The position numbers and the translations under genes are program-made. 64,000 nucleotides of DNA. It comes from an uncultured Pelagibacteraceae bacterium. Its GTDB lineage: Bacteria > Pseudomonadota > Alphaproteobacteria > Pelagibacterales > Pelagibacteraceae. The notes under the pieces are model-generated. The model saw only the letters and a list, made by a program, of their open reading frames with translations, made no database searches and was not told where the DNA came from. The stretch spans positions 1 through 64,000 of the forward strand of contig CACFBW010000003.1 in assembly GCA_902564565.1 (NCBI GenBank), given 5' to 3'. Below are positions 18,009 through 27,391 of the stretch, one piece after another (the stretch's first letter is position 1; each line of letters begins with the position of its first letter).

Positions 18009-19733
18009 TTATTCCTCTTTTTTCTTTTTGAGTTTATCCGATAGAGAAGAAAATGGAAGGTTTTTCCCTGAGGCTTCTGATCCAAATTTAGAAACAGCCT
18101 CTTTATTCTGCAATTCTTCCAAAAGTTTAATACTTAAGTTTACTTTTCTTTTACTCATATCTATTTCTGCTATAGCAGCATCTATTCTTTCACCACCTAC
18201 CCATCTTGTCGGCCTAGCATCCGCAGCATTTATGGCAATTTGTGACTTTTTAATAACGAAATTCATTTCACAACCCTCAGGGCTTACTATCAGACCCTTG
18301 TTATCTGAAGATATTACTTTTACTGTTATTGTATCGTTTACTTTTTTGTTATCAAACCAGCTTAAAGGATCTTTTTGAGTTTGTTTTAGACCCACTCTCA
18401 CTTTTTGTTGATCTAATTTAATTTCTAAAATTTTAACTTTTAATTTATCTCCTTTGCTATATTTTTTCAGTTCATCTTCTGGATTGGAAGTATATGTTAA
18501 ATCATTGCAATGTAAAAAACCGTCAATATCCAGATCGTTAAATTTTATATATATAGCATATTCATTTAAACTACTAACAGTACCTTCAATTTCGGTTCCT
18601 ACTGGGTATTTTTTTTCCAAAACTTTATATGGATTTTCGGTAGTTAGTCTGTGTGAGATAGCAACTCTTCTTTTTTCTTTATCAATTTCTGTTATTACAC
18701 ATTCAATTTCATCGCCGACTTTAAACATTTTTTTTGCAGAAGGATTTTTTTTCGTCCAACTCAATTCACTTGAATGTAGCAAAGTACTTAAGCCAGGTTC
18801 TAATTCACAAAATGCTCCAAAATCCATTAATTTAACAACTTTTACTTTATATTTTTTATTGAGTTCGTAATTTGATATATGTTCAAATGGATCTGGTGAA
18901 AGTTGTTTTATAGAACAACCCACTTGGAGTTTTTGTTTGTCTACCGTAATTACTAATAAATCGTGTTTTTCTCCTATATTAAATATTTCATCAGGATGGT
19001 TTACTCTTGAATAACTAATTTCTTGTAAATGCACCAATACATCTAATTCAGAATTAACATCAAAAAAGCATCCAAATGAACTATAACCTTTTACAACTGC
19101 ATTTTTAATAACATCGCCAACTTTGTATTTTTCTATTATTTTTGCCTTATCTCCTTTTTTATTGGTATTAATAATTTGTCTTCTTGATACACAGGCATTT
19201 CCTCTTACTTTATCAAGTTTTATTAAAGCAAATTTAAGTGGTTCATTCATTAAATGAGAAATATCTTTTAACGGTTTGTCTGAAATTTGTGAACCAGGGC
19301 AAAACATTAAAGAACCGGTATCTATATGTTCGACAATAACCCCACCTTTACATTTTGAAGTAATTTTTCCAGTTATAGACTCATTTTTTTCGTACGCATT
19401 AACTAATTTATCCCATCCTTTGATTTTTTGTGCTTTCGACGCAGATACTAATACTTCACCATTTCTATCTTCTATTTTTTCTAATAGTACAGATATTTTT
19501 TCTCCAACTTTTGCTTTATCGGTCATTCCAATGGTCTTTAATTCATTAACATCAAGCATAGGTTCACTTTTTAGTCCTTCTATAAAAAGGAAAATAAATT
19601 TTTCTGTAATTTTAGTAATTTTACCTTCTATAACTTTACCCTCTACCAGGTTTTTAGTTTTGGAAAGTTGACTGTTAAGTAGTTTTTCGAATTCTTTTGA
19701 TGCAGGTGTCTTTAGGTCTTTATAAATTTCCAT
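18009..19733 (-). CDS. rpsA: 30S ribosomal protein S1
   Basis: Multiple S1 repeats (VKGYSSFGCFFDV, VKLMDFGAFCELEPG). Confidence 0.95.
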   Translation of the reverse strand: MEIYKDLKTPASKEFEKLLNSQLSKTKNLVEGKVIEGKITKITEKFIFLFIEGLKSEPMLDVNELKTIGMTDKAKVGEKISVLLEKIEDRNGEVLVSASKAQKIKGWDKLVNAYEKNESITGKITSKCKGGVIVEHIDTGSLMFCPGSQISDKPLKDISHLMNEPLKFALIKLDKVRGNACVSRRQIINTNKKGDKAKIIEKYKVGDVIKNAVVKGYSSFGCFFDVNSELDVLVHLQEISYSRVNHPDEIFNIGEKHDLLVITVDKQKLQVGCSIKQLSPDPFEHISNYELNKKYKVKVVKLMDFGAFCELEPGLSTLLHSSELSWTKKNPSAKKMFKVGDEIECVITEIDKEKRRVAISHRLTTENPYKVLEKKYPVGTEIEGTVSSLNEYAIYIKFNDLDIDGFLHCNDLTYTSNPEDELKKYSKGDKLKVKILEIKLDQQKVRVGLKQTQKDPLSWFDNKKVNDTITVKVISSDNKGLIVSPEGCEMNFVIKKSQIAINAADARPTRWVGGERIDAAIAEIDMSKRKVNLSIKLLEELQNKEAVSKFGSEASGKNLPFSSLSDKLKKKKEE

Positions 19734-20383
19734 TAATTGTGTAGTTTCCTATCCATAATTGCTTTTATTTTTTTAAAGCAACGCTTTCTACTAAGTTTAG
19801 TTGTATTAATCAATATTGAATCTTTTGTTTTTTTTAGTGGTCCATATTTTCTTTGACGGTCCGATTTATCCCTATTTTTAAGGTTTTTTACAACTTCTTT
19901 AAAGGTAATTTTTTTTTTTAGCTCCTTATATTCTTTAAATCTTCTTTTGGCTCGCGTTTTCAGGCTAGCAGTTATAAAGAATTTGAACATCGCATCCTTA
20001 ACTTGCACAGTAATTATGTCTCTTCCATCAAGCACTGAACCTGCATATTTTAGTGGTGGGAAGTAAGCACATTTCTGCTGAAATTGATGAACAATATCTC
20101 TGATTTTTTTATCCTTAGCTACTATTGATGCTGAAATTGCAACACTATCCGATAATAAGTTTTTATTTTGAAGATCGTTTATTTTAATTTTCTTAATTTT
20201 TTTTTTAATTAAAGAATATGATTTTTTTTTTTTTAATACTAGCAAACCAATAAACCGATATATTTTTCCTGTATCTAAATAAAAAAGATTATAATGTTTT
20301 GCTATTAGTTTTGCTTGAGTGCCTGCACCCGCGGCAGCTGGAGAATCAATAGCAACAGTTATAATTTTTTTTCTTTTTTTCAA
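19733..20383 (-). CDS. cmk: cytidylate kinase
   Basis: AIDSPAAAGAGTQAKLIAKHYNLFYLDTGKIYR, LDGRDIIT. Confidence 0.92.
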   Translation of the reverse strand: MKKRKKIITVAIDSPAAAGAGTQAKLIAKHYNLFYLDTGKIYRFIGLLVLKKKKSYSLIKKKIKKIKINDLQNKNLLSDSVAISASIVAKDKKIRDIVHQFQQKCAYFPPLKYAGSVLDGRDIITVQVKDAMFKFFITASLKTRAKRRFKEYKELKKKITFKEVVKNLKNRDKSDRQRKYGPLKKTKDSILINTTKLSRKRCFKKIKAIMDRKLHN

Positions 20384-21711
20384 TTTATTTTGGCTCCAAG
20401 TTTTTTTATTAAATGTATAAATGATGGAAAAGATGTATCAATTGAGTTTTTATTGTAAATTTTCCAATCTCCTCCAAGAGTGAGGGCGGCGACACAGGAC
20501 ATCATAAATATTCTATGATCTTTCATAAAATTTTTAACTATTATTTTTTTATTAAGATTTAAGTTTGGATTACCATAAATTTTTAAACTATCTGTTTTTT
20601 CAATAATTTTAATGTTAATTTGTCGAAGAAAGTTTGCGCAAACTTTGATTCTATCACTTTCTTTTAAACGCATCTCTCCAATTTTTTTTATTGTAGAGAT
20701 TCCTTTTGCTTTTGCGCACATAAGAAAAATAAGAGGAAATTCATCTATAGTTCTACTATTAAATGAAGTGCTAGGATTAATTGCTTTAAATTTTTTTGCA
20801 CTTTTTACAAATATGTCAGCAATTTCTTCACCGCTACTTGTTTTTTTATTTTTTATTTTAATTGATCCAGGGCAAATTTTGTTAGCTAAATCTATTATTC
20901 CAGTTCTAGTTTTGTTTACATTAACATTTTTTATAGTTATTTTAGAATTTTTTGACAATAAAGTTAAACAAATAAAAAAAGAAGCGCTTGAAATATCGCC
21001 TGGAATTTTTTGGACAAACCCTGAGTGTTGATAGCCACCTTTAACTTCAATAAAATCATAGTTACCTTTTTTTTTAATTTTAATTGGAATTTTAAGATAT
21101 TTAAATAATCGTTCTGTGTGATCTCTTGATTTTAGAGACGTTATTTTTGAGATAGAATCTTTTGGAGTATTTAACGCGGTAAGCAAACACAATGATTTGA
21201 TTTGCGCCGAACCTTTATGTTCTTTGTATATAATTGGTCTTAAAAAATCCGTACCAGTTATTTCAACTGGTAATTTATTTTGTCTAGATTTAACATTCAC
21301 TCCAAAAAGATTTAGTGGTTCTATAATTCTGACTGGTCTTTGTGATAAACTGCTATCACCTTTTAAAATAACTGATTTTTTATATCTACAAATTAAACTT
21401 CCAAACAATCTCATTAAAGTTCCAGAATTTTGACAGTTTATTATAGTTTTATTTTTAAATGATAGGCCGTTTAAACCTTGTCCATTTATTTCAATGCAAT
21501 TTTTTTTTTTATAAACTTTAGCTCCAAGCTTGCTTATTGCTCTTAGAGCTGCATTGCAATCTTCGCTATTAAGCAATCCATACGCTCTTGATTTTCCAAT
21601 TGCCATAGCACTCATTAATATAAATCTAATTGAAATAGATTTATCTCCAGGAACATTTATTATTTTATTAAAAGGTTTAATTTTTTTTCTTATTATTGCA
21701 TGTTTGGGCAT
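20380..21711 (-). CDS. aroA: 3-phosphoshikimate 1-carboxyvinyltransferase
   Basis: PGDKSISIRFILMSA, NSGTLMRLFGSL, SLSQRPVR, MRLKESDRI. Confidence 0.95.
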   Translation of the reverse strand: MPKHAIIRKKIKPFNKIINVPGDKSISIRFILMSAMAIGKSRAYGLLNSEDCNAALRAISKLGAKVYKKKNCIEINGQGLNGLSFKNKTIINCQNSGTLMRLFGSLICRYKKSVILKGDSSLSQRPVRIIEPLNLFGVNVKSRQNKLPVEITGTDFLRPIIYKEHKGSAQIKSLCLLTALNTPKDSISKITSLKSRDHTERLFKYLKIPIKIKKKGNYDFIEVKGGYQHSGFVQKIPGDISSASFFICLTLLSKNSKITIKNVNVNKTRTGIIDLANKICPGSIKIKNKKTSSGEEIADIFVKSAKKFKAINPSTSFNSRTIDEFPLIFLMCAKAKGISTIKKIGEMRLKESDRIKVCANFLRQINIKIIEKTDSLKIYGNPNLNLNKKIIVKNFMKDHRIFMMSCVAALTLGGDWKIYNKNSIDTSFPSFIHLIKKLGAKIN

Positions 21712-21720
21712 CTAATATTT

Positions 21721-22500
21721 TTAATTAAATTTAAAAAATTCACCAAAATAAGCATTTCGTGCGCTTTGGTTTTTTATTAGTTGAGATGGAGTTCCTTGTG
21801 CAATAATTTTTGTATTAGATAAAATCATTGCACGATCAACTACTGATAAGAGCTCTCTAGCTTGGTGTTCACAAACTATTATACACATTTGAGGTTTTTC
21901 ATTTTGTAACGTTACTAAAATTTCTTTTAACATTTGGATGGTTAGGACGTCTAGAGCTGCAAAAATTTCATCACAAAGTAAAATTTTTGGATCACCTATT
22001 AAAGCCATGCAGATTACCAATTTTCTTCGCTGTCCACCTGATAAAAATTTAGCTTTAACTTCTTTAACATTGTCTAATTCAAATTTTCCGATTAATTCGT
22101 TTACTTTGTTAATTCTATTATTTTTGTTTTCAATTATTATTTCTGCGATAGCTTCTAAGTTTTCTTTTAATGTCAAATCATTAAAAAATCCCCCATATTG
22201 AGGAACATAGCCAATTTTAAATTTTTTAGTTCTTAAATAGATTGGATAATTTGTGGCATCATTTGCTTCAAAAAATATTTTTCCATGATCAGGTTTTAAT
22301 AGCCCAGTTAGAATATTAAATATTGTGCTTTTGCCTGCGCCATTTGGACCAAGCAATCCCAAGATTTCACCAGGGTTAACTTTGAAGGTTACATCATCTA
22401 AAATTTGCCTTTTGCCAAAAGCTATGGAAATTTTATTAAACGATATTAATGGACTATTTTTTTTAAAACTTTTTATTCTAAATTTTTTTATAATTCCCAT
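21721..22500 (-). CDS. lptB: LPS export ABC transporter ATP-binding protein
   Basis: GPNGAGKST, LSGGQRRKLVICMAL, VCEHQARELL; adjacent to lptC-like gene. Confidence 0.85.
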   Translation of the reverse strand: MGIIKKFRIKSFKKNSPLISFNKISIAFGKRQILDDVTFKVNPGEILGLLGPNGAGKSTIFNILTGLLKPDHGKIFFEANDATNYPIYLRTKKFKIGYVPQYGGFFNDLTLKENLEAIAEIIIENKNNRINKVNELIGKFELDNVKEVKAKFLSGGQRRKLVICMALIGDPKILLCDEIFAALDVLTIQMLKEILVTLQNEKPQMCIIVCEHQARELLSVVDRAMILSNTKIIAQGTPSQLIKNQSARNAYFGEFFKFN

Positions 22501-22501
22501 T

Positions 22502-23092
22502 TTATTTTATATAAATTACTTCAATTTTTTCTTTTTCATTTTTCATTGAAAGTTTAGAGTTTTTTGTAATTAAGTCAATTTCCAATCTGTCAGCTAAGAG
22601 TTTTGTGCTTAAACTTTCGTAGACTATATTTCCATAAAGTGTGGCTAAATTTTTATTAAATAAAAGATCTAAATATTCACAGTTTATTTTATGGTTAGCG
22701 TATATAACTTTTGTATTGTCATAGAATTTCGTATCATAATTTTTGCTATTATATTCTGCAAAATTCGCGAAAATCATTATATCTTCAGAGTCAATAATAG
22801 TTATTTTGGCTGTCACATTTTCTAATAAGATCATATCTTCATTTTTGTTGTTAATTTTTCCAATCTCGGCACTAATGTTGTATGCGTTTCCAGTGTTATC
22901 TTTTGATGAATAATTTATATTATTAATAATATTTAATTTTTCTTCTGTAATTTCAGAATATTTTTTATTTGTTAACTCTTTTGTTATTTTAACCTCTTTT
23001 TTTTGATTAAAAAAATATGTAAAAAAAATTGCTAATAAAATTAATAAAATTATTAATATTAATGATAATTGTACTGCAGTTTTTTTGTTCAT
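22502..23092 (-). CDS. lptC: LptC-like LPS export protein (N-terminal anchor plus OstA-like beta domain)
   Basis: N-terminal TM helix then beta-rich domain, between kdsD and lptB. Confidence 0.7.
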   Translation of the reverse strand: MNKKTAVQLSLILIILLILLAIFFTYFFNQKKEVKITKELTNKKYSEITEEKLNIINNINYSSKDNTGNAYNISAEIGKINNKNEDMILLENVTAKITIIDSEDIMIFANFAEYNSKNYDTKFYDNTKVIYANHKINCEYLDLLFNKNLATLYGNIVYESLSTKLLADRLEIDLITKNSKLSMKNEKEKIEVIYIK

Positions 23093-24064
23093 TTATTGAA
23101 TATTTGCACTAATTATATTGTGGATATGCAGCAATCCAATAGTTTTTTTTTTTTTATTATTTTTATGAATACATAAACTGGTTATTTTTTTTTCTGACAT
23201 TATAGATAAACTTTTTGAAGCTAATGTATCTTTGTTTATGCTAATTGGATTTTTTGTCATAACATTTTTTACTAATAACTTTTTCAAATTATTAATTTTT
23301 TGACTTGATCTTCTAATTTGCCCGTCAGTTATAATTCCTGTAGTTAAATTTTTCTTGTTAACTGCAATTAGTACACCAAGTTTTTTTTTTGTTATTATAT
23401 TTAAAGCACTTTTCATATCTGAATTTTCATTTATAAAAGGAATTCCTTTTTTTCTTATCATTAAATCTTCTGCAGTTTTTAGCTGTTCCCCAAGAGATCC
23501 TTTTGGGTGAAGTTTTTTAAAATTTTTTTTATTAAATCCTTTTTTATTTAAAGCTGCTACCGCTAAACAATCGCCTATTGCAAGTTGCTCGCAAGTGCTG
23601 CTTGTTGGCACTATTCCTAATCCTGCTTCTTTAACTTCGGGGATAAAAAGTTTTATATCTGAAGCTTTATATAGAAGTGAATTTTTTTTTGATACGATTC
23701 CGATAATTGTAATTTTGTTTCTATTTGCATACTGAATTACAGGTTTTAACTCTTGAGTCTCTCCAGAATTGCTGAACAAGATTAATATATCTTTTTTTGA
23801 TATACTTCCAAGGTCACCGTGTGCGCAATCGCTAGCTGCTAGAGAGAACGAAGGACATCCAACAGAAGAAAAAGTTGCAGAAATTTTTGATGCAATTAAA
23901 AAACTTTTACCAACCCCACAAAGAATTATTTTTGATTGACATTTTACTATTGCATTTACAGCTTGATCAAAAGAGTTGTTAATAGATTTTTTAAGTTTTT
24001 TTAAAGCTTGTATCTCAAGATCTATTACATCTTTTGCAATTTTTTTATAGCTATTTTTTTTCAT
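23093..24064 (-). CDS. kdsD: arabinose-5-phosphate isomerase (KpsF/GutQ)
   Basis: SIS domain GVGKSFLIASKISATFSSVG, HGDLGSISKKD, LFSNSGETQEL; CBS domains. Confidence 0.92.
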   Translation of the reverse strand: MKKNSYKKIAKDVIDLEIQALKKLKKSINNSFDQAVNAIVKCQSKIILCGVGKSFLIASKISATFSSVGCPSFSLAASDCAHGDLGSISKKDILILFSNSGETQELKPVIQYANRNKITIIGIVSKKNSLLYKASDIKLFIPEVKEAGLGIVPTSSTCEQLAIGDCLAVAALNKKGFNKKNFKKLHPKGSLGEQLKTAEDLMIRKKGIPFINENSDMKSALNIITKKKLGVLIAVNKKNLTTGIITDGQIRRSSQKINNLKKLLVKNVMTKNPISINKDTLASKSLSIMSEKKITSLCIHKNNKKKKTIGLLHIHNIISANIQ

Positions 24065-24071
24065 TAATTTT

Positions 24072-24692
24072 TTAATGCTCCAGTATTTCCATTTTATATC
24101 CTGATATTTCCATATCTACCAAGATAGGAATTGCTTTCATACATTTTTCGAAAAGATCAATTCTTTTCTCTCTTATGAGCATTGCAGACAGCTTATCTTT
24201 TATTTCAAAAAGATATTCAGTATCTTGAGCGGCATAATTGATTTGTTTTTCTGATAAATTTGGATTGCCCCAATCACTTTGTTGTTCTTTTTTGGAAATA
24301 TCTTTTCCACACAATTGTTTTACTAGGTCTTGATAGCCATGAGCCGAGCTTGCTGTTCTAGCTATTTTTGACGCTACTTTTGTACAAAAAATATTTTTTG
24401 GTTCTACTTTTAAATGATATTTTAACCATAATAAATCTTGTCTAGCATAATGCATTACGAATTGTGTTGAAGTATTTGATAAAACTTTTAATAAATTTGG
24501 AGCATTATAAGTCTCTCTATTTAGCTTAATTAAATAAAATTTTTTTGATTTAAGACCTAATTGTATTAATGTTAGAGGGTCTCTTCCTAGTTTTAAGCCA
24601 AGGGCCTCGCAATCAATTCCTATAAATTTTTCATTAGATAAATTAATTTCATCAGGTAAGTCATTTTCAAATATTTTGATGTTATTATTCAT
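24072..24692 (-). CDS. rnd: ribonuclease D-like 3'-5' exonuclease
   Basis: FIGIDCEALGL, QFVMHYARQDLLWL, YAAQDTEYL; Met at 24692 preferred over 24722. Confidence 0.85.
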   Translation of the reverse strand: MNNNIKIFENDLPDEINLSNEKFIGIDCEALGLKLGRDPLTLIQLGLKSKKFYLIKLNRETYNAPNLLKVLSNTSTQFVMHYARQDLLWLKYHLKVEPKNIFCTKVASKIARTASSAHGYQDLVKQLCGKDISKKEQQSDWGNPNLSEKQINYAAQDTEYLFEIKDKLSAMLIREKRIDLFEKCMKAIPILVDMEISGYKMEILEH

Positions 24693-24744
24693 ATTTAATT
24701 TATATATATAAAGACAAAACAAAAATGTCTATTTTTAGATTAAT

Positions 24745-25698
24745 ATGAAAAAGGTTTTGATTTTCGGCGGTAGTGGCCAATTGGGCCTTTATTTAATAAG
24801 GCGTCTATCAAAGAACTACTCATTAACAGTGCTTACACGTAATGCTCATCAAAAAGCCTATCGTTTAAGACCTTTAGCAAATGCAGGATATTTATCGATA
24901 ATTCAAGGAAGTATATTTGATGAAAAAAAATTAAGGCATTTAATAAGCCAATCTGATATTGTGATAAATCTTGTAGGTATTTTAACAGAAATTAACAAAG
25001 CAAACTCTTTTAAAAATATACATACTAATTTTCCATATTTGATATCTAAAATATGCAATGACTATAATGTTAAACAATTTATACATATTAGCGCTTTAGG
25101 AATTGAAAAAGCTATTGATAGTAAATACGCTGAAAGTAAAATAAATGGTGAAAAAGCTGTCAGAGAAAATTTTCCAAAGACTACAATTATTAAGCCATCA
25201 ATAGTTTTTTCTGTAGATGATTCTTTAACAACTCGATTTATGACTTTATTAAACTTGTTGCCATTTTTCCCTCTTTATTACGGCGGCAAAACTAAGTTTG
25301 CTCCCATACATGCTTCAGATGTAGCTGAAATAATATTTCAAGTAATTTCCAATGAAATATTTTCAAAAAAAATTGAAGCTATTGGACCTCAAGTATTAAC
25401 TTTTAAAGAAATAATACAAATACTTTTAAAATGTATGAACAAAAAAAGGATTTTGATACCAGTACCATTACTTATAGCAAAAATTTCAGCATTATTTTTA
25501 CAATTATTTCCTAAACCATTATTAACTTTAGATCAACTTCGTCTGTTAAAATATTCAAATATTAAATCTGAGGGAAGCAAAACAAATTTTGATATTGGTT
25601 GTCCCAGTAAAATATTTTTTGAAGAAATGGTAAAATCATATAGTTTTAGTTGGAGAACAGGCGGGCAATTTTCTGTTGTAGAAGATGATAAGAAATAG
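24745..25698 (+). CDS. NDUFA9-like NAD(P)-binding SDR protein (complex I-associated family)
   Basis: FGGSGQLGLYLIRRL, LVGILTE, FIHISALGIE, KPSIVF. Confidence 0.85.
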   Translation: MKKVLIFGGSGQLGLYLIRRLSKNYSLTVLTRNAHQKAYRLRPLANAGYLSIIQGSIFDEKKLRHLISQSDIVINLVGILTEINKANSFKNIHTNFPYLISKICNDYNVKQFIHISALGIEKAIDSKYAESKINGEKAVRENFPKTTIIKPSIVFSVDDSLTTRFMTLLNLLPFFPLYYGGKTKFAPIHASDVAEIIFQVISNEIFSKKIEAIGPQVLTFKEIIQILLKCMNKKRILIPVPLLIAKISALFLQLFPKPLLTLDQLRLLKYSNIKSEGSKTNFDIGCPSKIFFEEMVKSYSFSWRTGGQFSVVEDDKK

Positions 25699-25704
25699 CT
25701 GTTT

Positions 25705-25839
25705 ATGATTATCAATTTTATTTATATTATTATAGTTTCAATATTTATTTTTGTAATTTATTTAACAGTAAAAGCAATAAGTAGAGGACTTAAGGCTAAA
25801 AATAAAAATAAAAGCCGAAAGAAAAAAATAATTGAATAA
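25705..25839 (+). CDS. 44-aa single-TM microprotein (MIINFIYIIIVSIFIFVIYLTVKAISRGLKAKNKNKSRKKKIIE)
   Basis: ATG 7 nt after upstream stop; hydrophobic helix plus basic tail; below ORF-track length cutoff. Confidence 0.5.
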   Translation: MIINFIYIIIVSIFIFVIYLTVKAISRGLKAKNKNKSRKKKIIE

Positions 25840-25935
25840 ATTTTTTAAATGTATTAAAAAATATTTTATACGAAGAAATTTTTAATAATATAGAGAATAT
25901 CAAAAAAGAGAAAAAAAATTTAAAATAATTAAAAA

Positions 25936-26439
25936 TTAAGCTGATTTAATCTTTTTAGTAATAAAATTTGGTAACTTTTCTGTATCTTTTTCAATAATAT
26001 TTTCCTTTTTATCCCTGCTTTGGTAACAGTAAAGTAAATGTAATTTGCAGTAAGAAAAGTCTTTTAATGGTTTCCTTCCACAAAAATAAAAATTAGTTTC
26101 ATTTGGATGACCAATTGGGAATTTACAATGCATACCGTGCTCAAGTTCAAGTAATTGTTTTGGATCTTCAGCTGGAAAATCTTTTTCAATAACTATTGAT
26201 TTAAACTTGCTTCTTCTTACCTTTTTTTGTGGACCATTTCCTTGATCATTTGATTTAATATTATTCTGATTAATTGAGGAGCTTCTAGTTTTTATTTTTG
26301 CAGATAAATTCAATCTATGAGCTTTCCCAATGATAGCGTTACGAGACAATCCACCAATAATTTCAGCAATTTGGCTAGCAGTTTTACCTGAACCCCATAA
26401 TTCTCTTAATTTTTTTACTTTTTCCTCTGTCCAGCTCAT
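25936..26439 (-). CDS. gcrA: GcrA-family cell cycle regulator
   Basis: MSWTEEKVKKLRELWGSGKTASQIAEIIGGLSRNAIIGKAHRLNL; C-terminal C/H residues. Confidence 0.93.
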   Translation of the reverse strand: MSWTEEKVKKLRELWGSGKTASQIAEIIGGLSRNAIIGKAHRLNLSAKIKTRSSSINQNNIKSNDQGNGPQKKVRRSKFKSIVIEKDFPAEDPKQLLELEHGMHCKFPIGHPNETNFYFCGRKPLKDFSYCKLHLLYCYQSRDKKENIIEKDTEKLPNFITKKIKSA

Positions 26440-26570
26440 TTAAGTACTATATTTAGTGCTATAAAATTAACTTATTACTATATAGAGTAACTCATAATAA
26501 TGTAAATAATACAAGTAAAATTTATGATTTATTAACAAAATAAAAAAAAAAACTATATGACTTCTTACTT

Positions 26571-27383
26571 ATGGTTGAATTGCAAAATAAATATAAAATA
26601 GGCGTAAGAAGATTTGGCTTAATTAATTGGACTGGCGCAACCAATTTATACATCAAAGAAGTGAATAGATTTTTTGTTGTTTGGGCTCAAACATTATTAT
26701 CCCCACTTGTATCAAGTCTATTATTTCTTTCAGTTCTAACTTTAGCTTTAGGCAATGATAGAAACGAAGTACTAGGTCATTCATTTATTAGTTTTTTGGC
26801 TCCAGGATTAATTGTTATGAGTTTAATTGGTCAGTCATTCAGTCATTCCGTTAGCTCATTGGTGATAGGAAAAATGCAAGGCAATATTGTAGATATGCTA
26901 TATGCCCCACTGTCAGCCTTTGAAGTTTCATTTGCTATAATTTTTGCAGCAGTAACAAGAAGTTTAGTTATTGCAATAATTTCTATAATAGTTTTTTCTA
27001 TGATAATTGATATTAATTTTTATAATATTTTTTATATATTTATTTTCGGGTTTTTAAGTTCTTTTATTCTTGGATCTTTGGGATTTATAACTGGTCTATG
27101 GGCAGAAAAATTTGATCATACCGCTACCATTACTAATTTTGTTATTACCCCTTTATCATTTCTTAGCGGTGTTTTTTATTCTGTGGATAAATTACCAGTT
27201 ATTTTTAAGAATATAAGTTTAGTCAATCCATTTTTTTATATGATAGATGGGTTTAGATATGGCTTTTTAGGGACTGCAGATGGGTCAATTAAATTTGGAT
27301 TAGTTTACTTAACTATTATTTCAATAACCATGGGGTTTGTAGCTTTTTATCTTTTTAAAATAGGTTATAAAATTAAATCATAA
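26571..27383 (+). CDS. ABC-2 type transporter permease
   Basis: Multiple TM segments, SPLVSSLLFLSVL..., LSGVFYSVDKLP. Confidence 0.88.
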   Translation: MVELQNKYKIGVRRFGLINWTGATNLYIKEVNRFFVVWAQTLLSPLVSSLLFLSVLTLALGNDRNEVLGHSFISFLAPGLIVMSLIGQSFSHSVSSLVIGKMQGNIVDMLYAPLSAFEVSFAIIFAAVTRSLVIAIISIIVFSMIIDINFYNIFYIFIFGFLSSFILGSLGFITGLWAEKFDHTATITNFVITPLSFLSGVFYSVDKLPVIFKNISLVNPFFYMIDGFRYGFLGTADGSIKFGLVYLTIISITMGFVAFYLFKIGYKIKS

Positions 27384-27391
27384 AACGAAAC

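Noticed and set aside
18028-19671. Several + strand ORFs opposite rpsA (18028-18378, 18454-18870, 19276-19671)
   Set aside because: Antisense to a fully supported S1 gene; low-stop antisense frames are expected by codon bias.
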